Of a stretch of 64,000 bases of DNA, positions 1 to 8,258 are shown piece after piece. Numbering within the stretch: position 1 is the first letter of the stretch; each line of letters opens with the position of its first letter. A model generated the notes under the pieces. The model saw nothing but the letters and a program-made list of their open reading frames with translations, did no database searches and had not been told where the DNA came from. The DNA is from Roseibium salinum. Lineage in GTDB: Bacteria; Pseudomonadota; Alphaproteobacteria; Rhizobiales; Stappiaceae. The position numbers and the translations under genes are program-made. The DNA is taken from positions 186,001-250,000 of the forward strand of contig NZ_JAPEVI010000001.1 in assembly GCF_026240905.1 (NCBI RefSeq), read 5' to 3'.

Positions 1-344
1 AGTTCCTGATCATGATTTCCGAGTTGGCGGAAACCCTGGAGGCGTTCGGGGCAAAGTTCGACCACGAGTGGATCCGGTTCCTGCTTACCCGCGTCAACCC
101 GAACGACGGACCGCAAAAATACATGAGCGGGATCATGCGGCGCCTCTTCGCGGAGGACGTGCTGGTTTCCGAGGCCTGGGAATCGACGGCGATTGCCGCA
201 GGCGGCGTTGCAAAGAAGTCGCTCTACGAGCTTGAATCGGGTGAAGTGGGCCGGGACGCCTATAAGCGCGCCCGCGAAAGCGCCGACCGGGTCAACGAGG
301 AAATTCTCGGCATCATCAAGCGTGTTTGGGGACGAGAGACATGA
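1..344 (+). CDS. repA: RepA partition ATPase, C-terminal part (5' truncated by window edge)
   Basis: This is the last ~113 codons of a ParA-family ATPase of the repABC type; the frame is open from base 3. RepA binds ATP, drives plasmid segregation with RepB, and autorepresses the operon. The visible part has the C-terminal RepA signature region (VNPNDGPQKYMSGIMR, then a helical tail ending in KRVWGRET). The Walker motifs lie outside the window. The TGA stop (342-344) overlaps the repB start in an ATGA arrangement, and repB and repC follow in the canonical order, which fixes the identity. Confidence 0.9.
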   Translation, partial: FLIMISELAETLEAFGAKFDHEWIRFLLTRVNPNDGPQKYMSGIMRRLFAEDVLVSEAWESTAIAAGGVAKKSLYELESGEVGRDAYKRARESADRVNEEILGIIKRVWGRET

Positions 345-1327
345 AAAAATCCATTCTCCAGCAGATGGCGGAAGGCGAGGGGAGGGACGTGGCCGAAGTC
401 GTGCCGAAGTCGCCGCGCCATCGCCGCATGGGCTCCCCTGTCGTCGGCAACGTCGGCAAGGCGCTCACGAGCCTGTCGGCGGACACGGTCCTCTCGCTGA
501 ACCCCGACAAGATCGATCCGTCGCCGTTCCGCGACAGGTTTGAAACCGATGCGGAAGCAGCCGATGCGCTGCAGGATCTGAAAGCGTCCATCGAGGCGGA
601 AGGGCAGAAGCTGCCCGTTCTTGTCCGCCCGCATCCCAGCGAGGAAGGCCGCTATCAGTTGGCCTATGGCCATCGGCGGACGGCCGTTCTCCAGGAACTG
701 CACAGGGAAACGGACAAACCGGAAACCGTTCGGGTTCGCGCCTATGTCCGCGAGCTCACCGATGCCGAACTGATCAGGGAGCAGTCCCTGGAAAACGGCG
801 TCCGCGAGAACTTGAGCTGGATCGAGCAGGCGCTCTGGGCCGTGCAGTTGAAGAACGCCGGCATCAAACAGCGCGAGATGGAGCCGATCCTTGGCCAGAA
901 GGAAACGAATATTTCCGTCCTTCTGAAGGTCGCCAATGCAATCCCGGACGATATCGTTCACGCCATCGGCCGGGCCAAGGGCGTCGGCCGTCCTGCATGG
1001 GTCGAGTTTTCAAAGCTGTTCGATGATCAAAAGGCCGCCGACCGCATCCGCAGGATAGTGACGGAGCCCGCCTTCCTGGAAGGAGACGGCGCGGAGCGCA
1101 TGCGGCTGGCTTCCAGAGCGGCCAAGGGACGGCAAAAGTCGGATGCGACAAAGCCGGCCCAGGTCGAGATCAGGTCGGCCGGAAAAGTTGTCGGCAAGTT
1201 CAAGGCGACGGCGTCATCATCGACGATGACGTTTCCGAAGGCTGAGGCCCGTTTTGCAAGATGGCTCACCGAGAAGCTCCCGGATCTGCATGCTGATTTC
1301 CTCCGGCAAGAGGACGATCAGGACTAG
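341..1327 (+). CDS. repB: RepB, ParB-family centromere-binding protein
   Basis: This 328-aa protein is the ParB/Spo0J-type partner of RepA. It binds the parS palindrome and loads the partition complex. The N-terminal ParB/sulfiredoxin-like domain (about residues 50-150) contains the GHRR motif, followed by a helix-turn-helix region around residues 175-215. I chose the ATG at 341 because it overlaps the repA stop by four bases; an in-frame ATG at 326 would overlap repA more and has no better ribosome site. A 284-base gap with a counter-transcribed RNA separates it from repC. No perfect 16-bp parS palindrome was found by eye in the visible part of the operon. Confidence 0.93.
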   Translation: MKKSILQQMAEGEGRDVAEVVPKSPRHRRMGSPVVGNVGKALTSLSADTVLSLNPDKIDPSPFRDRFETDAEAADALQDLKASIEAEGQKLPVLVRPHPSEEGRYQLAYGHRRTAVLQELHRETDKPETVRVRAYVRELTDAELIREQSLENGVRENLSWIEQALWAVQLKNAGIKQREMEPILGQKETNISVLLKVANAIPDDIVHAIGRAKGVGRPAWVEFSKLFDDQKAADRIRRIVTEPAFLEGDGAERMRLASRAAKGRQKSDATKPAQVEIRSAGKVVGKFKATASSSTMTFPKAEARFARWLTEKLPDLHADFLRQEDDQD

Positions 1328-1394
1328 CTGCCGGGCTCATGGAGCGCCTGACAATCACTGAAAGGAGAATGCGAGAGAGAAAAGCCGAAAATGA

Positions 1395-1474
1395 AATGGG
1401 ACCATCTGGCGGCAACCAGATAGCCCCGAATTCCATGGTTCAGATGGGAAAGTCCCAACGGAAACCCTAAGCCA
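1395..1474 (-). ncRNA. Counter-transcribed RNA controlling repC (incA/RepE type)
   Basis: The repB-repC gap of repABC plasmids usually encodes a small antisense RNA that represses RepC synthesis and sets incompatibility. On the minus strand a -35 (CTTGCG, 1503-1508) and -10 (CTACAA, 1480-1485) are 17 bp apart, giving a start near 1472-1474. A terminator hairpin follows (6-bp stem 1404-1409/1416-1421, loop 1410-1415) with a T-rich tail at about 1391-1400. The start falls in the loop of an 8-bp inverted repeat (1456-1463/1475-1482), which could form the target loop in the repC leader. The ends are estimates. Confidence 0.65.
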
Positions 1475-1611
1475 TTCCGTTGTAGTGCATCCCGAATCAC
1501 CACGCAAGAGTCTTCTCGCGTGAACGGTGGATTTCTGCCGAATTCCTCCCATCCGGACCTCCGAACCCTATAGCGCCGCGTTAATCCTGCGTCGGCGAAC
1601 GGAGAGTTATT

Positions 1612-2886
1612 ATGTCTACCGTTTCGAACGTGTCTTCATTTCGGAAGGTCACGCCGGGGGTACTTGCATCCCAACGCCTGGCGATGTCGAACGATATTCC
1701 CGACGTGGGCAAGTCACAGGTCGCCATTGCGCTCAAGAGAGCTGCCCAGCCCCTGGGACTGACAGCGACGATGTATCAGATTCTGGACATCCTCCTCGGC
1801 CTTTCAAAGCCGGAAGACTGGAACGGTGCTGCCCGGCCGGTGGTCGCGATCTCGAACGAAAAACTCGCCGCCTATGTCGGCCGCAGCGAGCGCACGGTGA
1901 TGCGGGCGATCAAACAGCTCGTGGAAGCTCAAATTCTCGCCTATCGCGACAGCTCGACCGGCCGCCGCTGGGTTCATCGCAACGGCAATGGCGACATTAC
2001 CTACGCTTACGGCCTGGACTTCACGCCGGCGCGCATCCGCTACCGGGAAATCAAACGGCTTGCCGATGAGTGGCAGGCGGAACTCAATGCGGAGCGGGAA
2101 GCCCGGCGCACGGTGACGAAGGTTTCCAGGGCGATTGTCGATATCATCCAGGCGACCGCGACTGTGGACCTTTCCGACTTCCAGGACCGGATGACAGCCA
2201 TTCTGGACGGGGGCAGGGGAGTTCAGGACAAGGCGGCAGACCTGCAGGACCTTTACGACCTGCTTGTCGAGTTCCTGTCGGAGGCCTCCAGCGAAGAGGA
2301 TGTACCCTCTGAAAAGGGTAATATGTCGGGCGAGGACGACATGAATGTCACCCCTTTACTTAATACAAACTCTCCTGACTCTTGTTCTAATAATCGGACG
2401 CCCGCTCACGCGGTCGACATCAACTTACCTACTGACGCCGCCAAAGGCGGCGACATAGCTCCTGAAAGGGAGCAAGCGGAGCGCAGGGGTGGCCATTCCA
2501 GCCCGAAAACCCCGCAGAACCGCACAAGGAAGGCGGATTTTGAGCATTCCATGTCCCTGGATGCCGTTTCGATCTCTCTGCTGGAAAGCGCCTGCAGGAC
2601 CGTCCAGAGCGAATTCGGCCTCTCGTTTGGCAGCTGGCTCGAGCTGATGTCTGCCGCCGAGGTCCTGCGTGTCGGCATCGGACTGTCGGAATCCGCCTAT
2701 GGGGCCGCCTGTGGCAAGCTCGGCAGGCATGCCGCCGCCGCGATCCTGGCGGTGGTCGCCGAAAAGGCCCTGCGCGATCCCGACCGGATCAACAGCCCCG
2801 GAGGTTATTTCCGCGCCATGGTGGACCGCGCCGTCGAAGGCAAACTGGCTCTTGCAAAGTCGTTGTTCGGTCTGGCGGCCGGATGA
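1612..2886 (+). CDS. repC: RepC replication initiator
   Basis: This 424-aa protein is the replication initiator of the repABC replicon. The N-terminal half carries the winged-helix DNA-binding domain typical of RepC (about residues 35-170, including the AYVGRSERTVMRAIKQL helix-turn-helix). The middle is low-complexity and its DNA is locally AT-rich, and a second conserved domain (about residues 315-424) closes the protein. The length is normal for the family. ATG 1612 follows AACGGAGAG. Translation is probably held down by the antisense RNA in the leader. The origin of repABC plasmids lies inside repC; see the entry at 2300-2455. Confidence 0.95.
   Translation: MSTVSNVSSFRKVTPGVLASQRLAMSNDIPDVGKSQVAIALKRAAQPLGLTATMYQILDILLGLSKPEDWNGAARPVVAISNEKLAAYVGRSERTVMRAIKQLVEAQILAYRDSSTGRRWVHRNGNGDITYAYGLDFTPARIRYREIKRLADEWQAELNAEREARRTVTKVSRAIVDIIQATATVDLSDFQDRMTAILDGGRGVQDKAADLQDLYDLLVEFLSEASSEEDVPSEKGNMSGEDDMNVTPLLNTNSPDSCSNNRTPAHAVDINLPTDAAKGGDIAPEREQAERRGGHSSPKTPQNRTRKADFEHSMSLDAVSISLLESACRTVQSEFGLSFGSWLELMSAAEVLRVGIGLSESAYGAACGKLGRHAAAAILAVVAEKALRDPDRINSPGGYFRAMVDRAVEGKLALAKSLFGLAAG
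2300..2455. other. Putative replication origin inside repC
   Basis: In studied repABC plasmids oriV lies within repC, in an AT-rich patch. Here the GC-rich gene has a clear AT-rich stretch at about 2340-2430, flanked by two short dyads: TACCCT/AGGGTA (2303-2308/2315-2320) and CGCCGCC/GGCGGCG (2436-2442/2446-2452). The assignment follows family knowledge plus local composition; the borders are approximate. Confidence 0.5.
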
Positions 2887-3292
2887 TTTTCCGCTGGCGC
2901 CGTTCAACCCTTTGCGGCAAACACATCAGCCTGTCTTTCGGTCCGTGGAGTGGCAGATGAAACAGCCGGGGAGGAGACATTCCGTGAAGCTTGAGACCGC
3001 CACGCTGCCGGACGGACGCACGGTCAGCTGCGTCAATGCCTATGAAGTCGGGTTCGGATGGCATGAAGTCATGTCGGAGGATTTCATCCGCCACGGACTA
3101 CTGACGTTGGCGACTGGCAGCCTTCGCCGCGCTCAGGGCCGGCGGTCAGCATGGGTGGCGCCTGGAAAGATAGACACCGGATATCCGCCATCTGCTCGTG
3201 GGAAACAAAGATTAACGGTGATGACATTCGGGAGTGGTCGATCGCTCGCAATTATCCACCGGGCAGGAACAACGCCGCCGCGGTCCTGGGCC
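2887..3292. other. Non-coding junction downstream of repC
   Basis: These 406 bases between repC and the convergent fpr gene contain only the gene remnant described at 2984-3110. I see no terminator with a U-tract, no parS-like palindrome and no other convincing reading frame. It is the boundary between the replication module and the cargo. Confidence 0.5.
2984..3110 (+). pseudogene. 5' remnant of an FkbM-type methyltransferase gene
   Basis: A strong ribosome site (GGGGAGGAG, 2969-2977) precedes a GTG at 2984. About 38 codons then read like the N-terminus of FkbM-family SAM methyltransferases: LPDGR, CVNAYEV, WHE and IRHGL in the usual order. After about base 3100 the similarity ends and no SAM-binding motif follows in any frame. 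The open frame continues only as antisense to fpr. I infer a truncated gene; the family call rests on a short motif pattern. Confidence 0.35.
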
Positions 3293-4108
3293 CTAACCGG
3301 CGAACGCGCGTTCGATCACGAACTCCGCGGGCCGGTTATTCGCCCCTTCGGTCAACCCGGCCTTTTCCAGCAACGCCTTCGTGTCCCTCAGCATGTCGGA
3401 CGAACCGCAGATCATGGCGCGGTCCGTGGCCGGATCGAGCGGGGCGACGCCGAGATCGTCGAACAGTTTGCCGTTCGCGACCAGGTCGGTGATCCGGCCC
3501 TTGACCGGGAAATCCTCCCGGGTAACGGAATTGTAGAGCTGCAGCTTCGAGGTGTCGAAGAGTTCGTTCAACATCTCGTCCGCACGAATGGAAGCGACAA
3601 GTTCCTGGCCGTATGCCAGTTCCGCCACTTCCCGGCAGGAATGGGTCAGGATCAGTTCGTCGAACCTCTCGTAGGTCTCCGGATCGCGGATCACGCTGGC
3701 AAAGGGCGCAATGCCCGTGCCGGTGGAGAACATGTAGAGCCGCTTGCCTGCAATCAGCGCGTCATTGACCAGCGTTCCTGTCGGCTTCTTGCGCATCAGG
3801 ATCGCATCGCCCGGCCGGATCTTCTGCAGGTGCGAGGTCAACGGACCGTCGGGAACCTTGATCGAAAAGAATTCCATGTCCTCCGCCCACGAGGGGCTGG
3901 CAATGGAATAGGCGCGGAACACAGGCTTGCCGTCGATCATCAGGCCGATCATCACGAATTCGCCGGACCTGAAGCGGAAGCCTGCTGGCCGGGTCATGCG
4001 GAAATGAAACAGTCGGTCAGTGTAATGCGTCACCTCGGTGACGGTCTCGACGAAAGTGCCGGCAGGTGCGCGGGCTTCCAGTTCTTCCGGGCGGGTCATG
4101 ACATTCAT
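3293..4108 (-). CDS. fpr: Ferredoxin--NADP+ reductase
   Basis: This 271-aa cytoplasmic FAD enzyme exchanges electrons between NADPH and ferredoxin or flavodoxin. The FAD-binding motif RAYSIAS sits near residue 70, and the nucleotide-binding motif GTGIAPF near residue 130; the C-terminus FVIERAFAG resembles the stacked aromatic end of subclass-IA bacterial FPRs. I chose the ATG at 4108, which gives normal FPR length; further upstream in-frame codons would add about 39 residues with no domain. It lies 120 bases downstream of fdxA on the same strand, so the pair likely forms an electron-supply unit next to the AprA-like genes on the other strand. Confidence 0.9.
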   Translation of the reverse strand: MNVMTRPEELEARAPAGTFVETVTEVTHYTDRLFHFRMTRPAGFRFRSGEFVMIGLMIDGKPVFRAYSIASPSWAEDMEFFSIKVPDGPLTSHLQKIRPGDAILMRKKPTGTLVNDALIAGKRLYMFSTGTGIAPFASVIRDPETYERFDELILTHSCREVAELAYGQELVASIRADEMLNELFDTSKLQLYNSVTREDFPVKGRITDLVANGKLFDDLGVAPLDPATDRAMICGSSDMLRDTKALLEKAGLTEGANNRPAEFVIERAFAG

Positions 4109-4228
4109 GGCAGGTTCTTTCGGTTCATGCGTGTCGGCGTACGAAATGGATGGCAAAATGCCTCCAGGAAACAGCTTGTTCGCCCCAGGGCGGGGTTCCG
4201 TCCGGCCTTGCGGCGGGGCGGCCATCGA

Positions 4229-4555
4229 TCAGGCAGCCTTTTCGCTCAGGTGTTCCAGCTTGCCGCCGACACCGTTCCATTCTTCTGCATCCGGCAGCGC
4301 GTCGATCTTCTCGGTAATGACCGGCCAGAGGGCCGCGTATCTGGTGTTGAGATCGAGCCATTTCTGCGCTTCCGGATCGGTGTCCGCCAGGATGGCCTCA
4401 GCCGGGCATTCCGGTTCGCAGACACCGCAGTCGATGCATTCGTCCGGGTTGATGACCAGCATGTTCTCGCCTTCGTAGAAACAATCCACCGGGCAGACTT
4501 CAACACAGTCGGTGTATTTGCACCTGATGCAATTCTCTGTAACGACAAAGGTCAT
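4229..4555 (-). CDS. fdxA: 7Fe ferredoxin, FdxA type ([3Fe-4S][4Fe-4S])
   Basis: This 108-aa low-potential ferredoxin closely matches the Azotobacter FdI type. It has [14 protein letters not shown] (first cluster ligands) and [12 protein letters not shown] (second cluster), then the long C-terminal extension with a conserved [13 protein letters not shown] segment. ATG 4555 has a GGAGG ribosome site just upstream. It is divergent from the DUF971 gene (start 4685) and upstream of fpr. The likely role is to carry electrons between FPR and an oxidoreductase, possibly the neighbouring AprA-like protein; that link is inference from position. Confidence 0.93.
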   Translation of the reverse strand: MTFVVTENCIRCKYTDCVEVCPVDCFYEGENMLVINPDECIDCGVCEPECPAEAILADTDPEAQKWLDLNTRYAALWPVITEKIDALPDAEEWNGVGGKLEHLSEKAA

Positions 4556-4684
4556 GCGGCCCCTCCGGTTTGGTGAACTCAGACCGTTATTGCCAGTCTT
4601 TCCCGAAGAGTCGGTCAATTAGTTGCTATTGGCGGTGCCCGGGCCGTGCTCAGCTGACTTCAGCAAATTGAAGGAGCTGACCTC

Positions 4685-5089
4685 TTGACCATGATTGCAG
4701 AGCACGACGCCCCGCCGCTTGCCACCGGGAAGGACCTCACGGACGGCGAAGCGCCCGATGAAGTCCGTGTCGGGCGCAAGGGCAAAACGTTGAGCCTTCA
4801 CTGGCCGGACGGAAACGTCTCGACCTTCGCCGCGCCTTTCCTCAGGGACAACAGCCAGTCGGCGCGCAGCAAGAAGCAGCGTCTGAGCGGACTGGCGGTC
4901 CCCGCTGCGCCGGATCTCACCATCACGGCGGTCCGTCCCATCGGATCCTACGCGGTCAACATCGTTTTCTCAGATGGTTACGACCGCGGCATTTTTCCAT
5001 GGGTCTACCTGCGGGAACTGGCCGGGGAGGCGGCCGTTCGGCCGCAAGGGCGGGCGCTGGGGCCGGAAGACTTTCTGAAGGGCAATTAG
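4685..5089 (+). CDS. DUF971 family protein
   Basis: This 134-aa protein contains one DUF971 domain, the N-terminal domain of gamma-butyrobetaine hydroxylase-like proteins (LSLHWPDG near residue 37; GIFPWVYLREL near residue 101). The domain is often found alone, near Fe-S or P-loop assembly genes. The start is probably TTG 4685, eight bases after AAGGAG (4671-4676); ATG 4691 is 14 bases from it. The gene opens the plus-strand operon that leads to the AprA-like flavoprotein 67 bases downstream. Its exact function is unknown. Confidence 0.75.
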   Translation: MTMIAEHDAPPLATGKDLTDGEAPDEVRVGRKGKTLSLHWPDGNVSTFAAPFLRDNSQSARSKKQRLSGLAVPAAPDLTITAVRPIGSYAVNIVFSDGYDRGIFPWVYLRELAGEAAVRPQGRALGPEDFLKGN

Positions 5090-5156
5090 TTGACCGACCG
5101 GCCCGGCGCGGCGGCCCTACAGTTTCGATCAGACATTTGAGAGAGTGGAGAGTGGC

Positions 5157-6887
5157 ATGGATGATCTTCGTGCAGGATTGAATGAAGTTGAGTGCGACCT
5201 GCTGGTCATCGGCGGGGGCACCGCCGGGCCGATGGCGGCCTACAGAGCACGGAAGAAGAACCCCGATGCCAAGGTCATTCTTCTGGAAAAGGCCAATGTG
5301 AAACGCTCCGGCGCTATTTCCATGGGCATGGACGGGCTGAACAATGCCGTCATTCCGGGCCATTCGACGCCAGAGCAATACACCAAGGAAATCACCATCG
5401 CCAATGACGGCATCTGCGACCAGGCGGCCGTCTACAAATACGCCCAGAACTGCTACTCGATCATCGAGGAGCTGGACCAGTTCGGCATCCGCTTCCAGAA
5501 GGACGAAAACGGCGAATATGACGTGAAGAAGGTTCACCACATGGGAACCTACGTCCTGCCCATGCCGAACGGCGACACGGTCAAGAAGGCGCTCTACCGG
5601 CAGCTCCGCCGGGCGCGCGTTCTGATCTCCAACCGCTACATGGCAACGCGCCTGCTGACCGGCAAGAGCGGCCGCGCGGCCGGTGCCATTGCGGTCAACA
5701 CCCGCACCGGCGAGTTCCTGGTGATCAGGGCGAAGGCCGTCATCATGTGCATGGGCGCCGCCGGCCGCCTTGGCCTGCCGACATCGGGCTATCTGTTCGG
5801 CACCTATGAGAACCCGACCAACTCCGGCGAAGGCTATTCCATGGCCTATCACGCGGGGGCAAAGCTCGCGAACCTGGAGTGCTTCCAGATCAACCCCTTG
5901 ATCAAGGACTACAACGGTCCCGCCTGCGCCTATGTGGCCGGTCCCTTCGGTGGCTATACGGCCAACTCGAAAAACGAGCGGTTCATCGAATGCGACTACT
6001 GGTCCGGCCAGATGATGCAGGAGTTCCATAACGAACTGCAGTCGGGCAAGGGACCGGTGTTCCTGAAGCTCAACCACCTGCACAAGGATACTGCCGACCA
6101 TATCGAGCATATCCTGCACACGGTCGAGCGGCCGAGCCGCGGCCGTTTCCACGAGCAGCGCGGCACCAAATACTCCGAGCAGATGATCGAGATGCATATT
6201 TCGGAAATAGGTTTCTGCTCCGGTCATTCGGCCTCCGGGGTTTATGTCGACGAGTTCGCCCGCACCACCGTGCCGGGTCTCTATGCCGCCGGAGACATGG
6301 CAAGCGTTCCGCACAACTACATGCTGGGCGCTTTCACAAACGGTGCGATCGCGGGCGAACACGCTATCGACTTTGCCGGCGACGTCGATTTCGACGAGTT
6401 CGACGATGCCGCCATCGGTCTCGAACAGGAGCGTGTTCTGGCGCCCACCAGGCGCGAGGATGGCATTCCGCCGAACCAGATCGAATACAAGATCCGCCGC
6501 CTGGTGAACGACTACCTGCAGCCGCCCAAGGTGACGGCCAAATACGAACTCTGCCAGAGCCGCCTTGCCGAAGTCCGCAATGATATGGAAACGCAGATGA
6601 TGGCCCGCGACGCGCATGAACTGATGCGCTCCATGGAAGTTGCCAGCATCCTCGACTGCGCCGACATGGCCGCCTTCGCCTCGCTCTACCGGACCGAAAG
6701 CCGCTGGGGTCTCTATCACTGGCGCTCCGACTATCCGGATTCAAACGACGCGGACTGGAAGTGCCACGTTCTCCTGTCCAAGCAGGACGGCGCCATGGCC
6801 TGCGAGAAGAAGGACGTTCAGCCCTACATCATCCCGATCGCCGAGGATGAGAAGGATGCCTACTACAAGCAGCGCATCACCGCCTGA
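5157..6887 (+). CDS. AprA-like FAD oxidoreductase (adenylylsulfate/fumarate reductase superfamily)
   Basis: This 576-aa flavoprotein has an N-terminal dinucleotide fold (VIGGGTAGPMAA, near residue 20) and a C-terminal FAD motif, GLYAAGDMASVPHNYMLGAF (near residue 375). The PHNYMLGAFTNGAIAG segment resembles adenylylsulfate reductase alpha more than succinate dehydrogenase or fumarate reductase. The next gene encodes an AprB-like ferredoxin, which supports the comparison. No ATP sulfurylase, Qmo, Dsr or Sox gene is near, so classical dissimilatory sulfur metabolism is unlikely; the substrate is unknown. ATG 5157 has GGAG six bases upstream; GTG 5145 is the alternative. No signal peptide is visible, so it is cytoplasmic. 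Confidence 0.8.
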   Translation: MDDLRAGLNEVECDLLVIGGGTAGPMAAYRARKKNPDAKVILLEKANVKRSGAISMGMDGLNNAVIPGHSTPEQYTKEITIANDGICDQAAVYKYAQNCYSIIEELDQFGIRFQKDENGEYDVKKVHHMGTYVLPMPNGDTVKKALYRQLRRARVLISNRYMATRLLTGKSGRAAGAIAVNTRTGEFLVIRAKAVIMCMGAAGRLGLPTSGYLFGTYENPTNSGEGYSMAYHAGAKLANLECFQINPLIKDYNGPACAYVAGPFGGYTANSKNERFIECDYWSGQMMQEFHNELQSGKGPVFLKLNHLHKDTADHIEHILHTVERPSRGRFHEQRGTKYSEQMIEMHISEIGFCSGHSASGVYVDEFARTTVPGLYAAGDMASVPHNYMLGAFTNGAIAGEHAIDFAGDVDFDEFDDAAIGLEQERVLAPTRREDGIPPNQIEYKIRRLVNDYLQPPKVTAKYELCQSRLAEVRNDMETQMMARDAHELMRSMEVASILDCADMAAFASLYRTESRWGLYHWRSDYPDSNDADWKCHVLLSKQDGAMACEKKDVQPYIIPIAEDEKDAYYKQRITA

Positions 6888-7016
6888 AGCAGTGGGCGTT
6901 CGACCGGGAACGTCCAAAGCCGATCGATTTCAGTCAGTCGGAGCAACGGATCTGCGCCAAGAGACGCGGATTGCTCCGGACCTGACCGGCAAGCCAGAAC
7001 AAGAACGGAGACGAAT

Positions 7017-7250
7017 ATGCCTCTAGCCAATACGCCGACAACCGTTCCCGTGGTGGTCGATGACGAGAAATGCATTGCCGACAAGGGCTGCACGGTGTGT
7101 GTGGATGTCTGCCCGCTGGATGTCCTGCGCATCAGCGACCTGACCGGCAAGGCCTATATGAAGTACGACGAGTGCTGGTACTGCATGCCCTGCGAGGCGG
7201 ACTGCCCGACCAATGCGGTGACCGTCAACATTCCGTATCTGCTGCGCTGA
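7017..7250 (+). CDS. Short AprB-like 2x[4Fe-4S] ferredoxin
   Basis: This 77-aa protein has two four-cysteine motifs, CIADKGCTVCVDVCP and CWYCMPCEADCP. The spacing and the linking TGKAY...CW segment follow the ferredoxin part of adenylylsulfate reductase beta. Typical AprB is about twice as long because of a C-terminal tail that wraps AprA; that tail is absent here. The gene follows the flavoprotein by 129 bases, with an ACGGAGACG ribosome site. It most likely transfers electrons to or from the AprA-like subunit; FdxA and FPR could supply them. Confidence 0.82.
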   Translation: MPLANTPTTVPVVVDDEKCIADKGCTVCVDVCPLDVLRISDLTGKAYMKYDECWYCMPCEADCPTNAVTVNIPYLLR

Positions 7251-7263
7251 GGAGGGAGAACCC

Positions 7264-8217
7264 ATGGTATTTGAACCCTTCGAAGACGAGAGCGATTTCG
7301 AGGACCTGGCGGACAGGTTGAATGATCCCGACCCGGCCGTCCGCCGCGTCGCGGTCATGGATCTTGCCGACACGGCCGATCCGGACGCAATCCCGATGAT
7401 CGCAAGAGCAGTTGAAGACGAAAGCGCGGAAGTTCGCCTTCAGGCGGCAATCGCCCTCGGCGAGTTCGACGGTCTGGCCGCCGCCACCGCACTCTGCAAG
7501 GCGCTTCAGGATGCTGATGGCAAGGTGTCGCGGGTGGCGGCCGACAGCCTGGCCGAACTGAAGGATCCTGAAGCGGCCGATCCGCTGCTGGAGCTGACCG
7601 CTCATGAGAATGCAAAGGTGAGGGAAGGTGCGCTCCTGGGCCTCAAGCAGCTGCGCCGGCCGGACGCGTTGGCCAATGGCATCGAAGCGATGAAGGATCC
7701 AGTCGCCGCGGTGCGCATCCAGGCCGTCGGCGTGGTGGGATATCTCAAGGCGGAGGAAGCGCTGCCGGCCCTGATCGCCTGCTGCCGTGACGAGGACCCG
7801 GAAGTCCGGCGCACCGCCGTCAGCGCGCTCGCCTTCACCAAATCGTCTCACGCCAGGGATGCGCTTCTGGCGGCCCTTGGCGACGACAACTGGGCAGTCC
7901 GCGAAATTGCCGCGGAAGTTCTCGGCAGGTTCCCCATCGGCAAGGACGCGCAGAAGCTGATCGTGCTGCTGGACGATCCTTACTGGCAGGTCCGGGTGAA
8001 AGCGGTGCGCAGCCTCGGGGTGCAGAAGGTGAGCGAGGCCATCGACAGGATCGGGGCCCAGCTGGATGAGCTGACCTCCAACCTGCGCAAGGAGGCTGCG
8101 GCGGCCCTTGGCGAGATCGCCGACCGGGCCGCGCTTCCCTATCTTGAGAGCCTGGTCGACGATCCGGATCCGGACGTCCGTAAAAATGTTCGTTGGGCTT
8201 TGGGAAAAATCGGGTAA
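7264..8217 (+). CDS. HEAT-repeat protein
   Basis: This 317-aa acidic soluble protein consists almost entirely of about nine to ten HEAT/PBS-lyase-like repeats of ~31 residues, each with the pattern D-P-x-V-R-x-x-A-x-x-A-L-G. It has no signal peptide or membrane segment. Such alpha-solenoids act as scaffolds or chaperones; the related phycobilin lyases attach cofactors. It lies 13 bases after the AprB-like gene with GAGGGAG upstream of the ATG, so it is co-transcribed. A role in assembling or regulating the flavoprotein/ferredoxin complex is plausible but inferred. Confidence 0.8.
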   Translation: MVFEPFEDESDFEDLADRLNDPDPAVRRVAVMDLADTADPDAIPMIARAVEDESAEVRLQAAIALGEFDGLAAATALCKALQDADGKVSRVAADSLAELKDPEAADPLLELTAHENAKVREGALLGLKQLRRPDALANGIEAMKDPVAAVRIQAVGVVGYLKAEEALPALIACCRDEDPEVRRTAVSALAFTKSSHARDALLAALGDDNWAVREIAAEVLGRFPIGKDAQKLIVLLDDPYWQVRVKAVRSLGVQKVSEAIDRIGAQLDELTSNLRKEAAAALGEIADRAALPYLESLVDDPDPDVRKNVRWALGKIG

Positions 8218-8258
8218 CAATGCTGCAGAGCAACAAGGCCTGAGAGGAGAGGTGACGG

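Noticed and set aside
1501..1522. Inverted repeat CACGC/GCGTG between repB and repC as parS or a repC-leader terminator
   Set aside because: It does not fit the 16-bp repABC parS pattern, has an internal mismatch, and lacks a U-tract; it overlaps the -35 of the antisense RNA promoter instead.
2669..4576. A 635-codon frame crossing the repC end and running antisense to fpr and fdxA
   Set aside because: Only the 2984-3110 part has protein-like character (methyltransferase remnant); the rest is the complement of two real genes.
5157..7250. Succinate dehydrogenase/fumarate reductase or true adenylylsulfate reductase
   Set aside because: The FAD-site sequence is closer to AprA than to Sdh/Frd. 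The ferredoxin lacks the AprB tail and no sulfate-activation or Qmo/Dsr/Sox genes are near, so neither name is justified.
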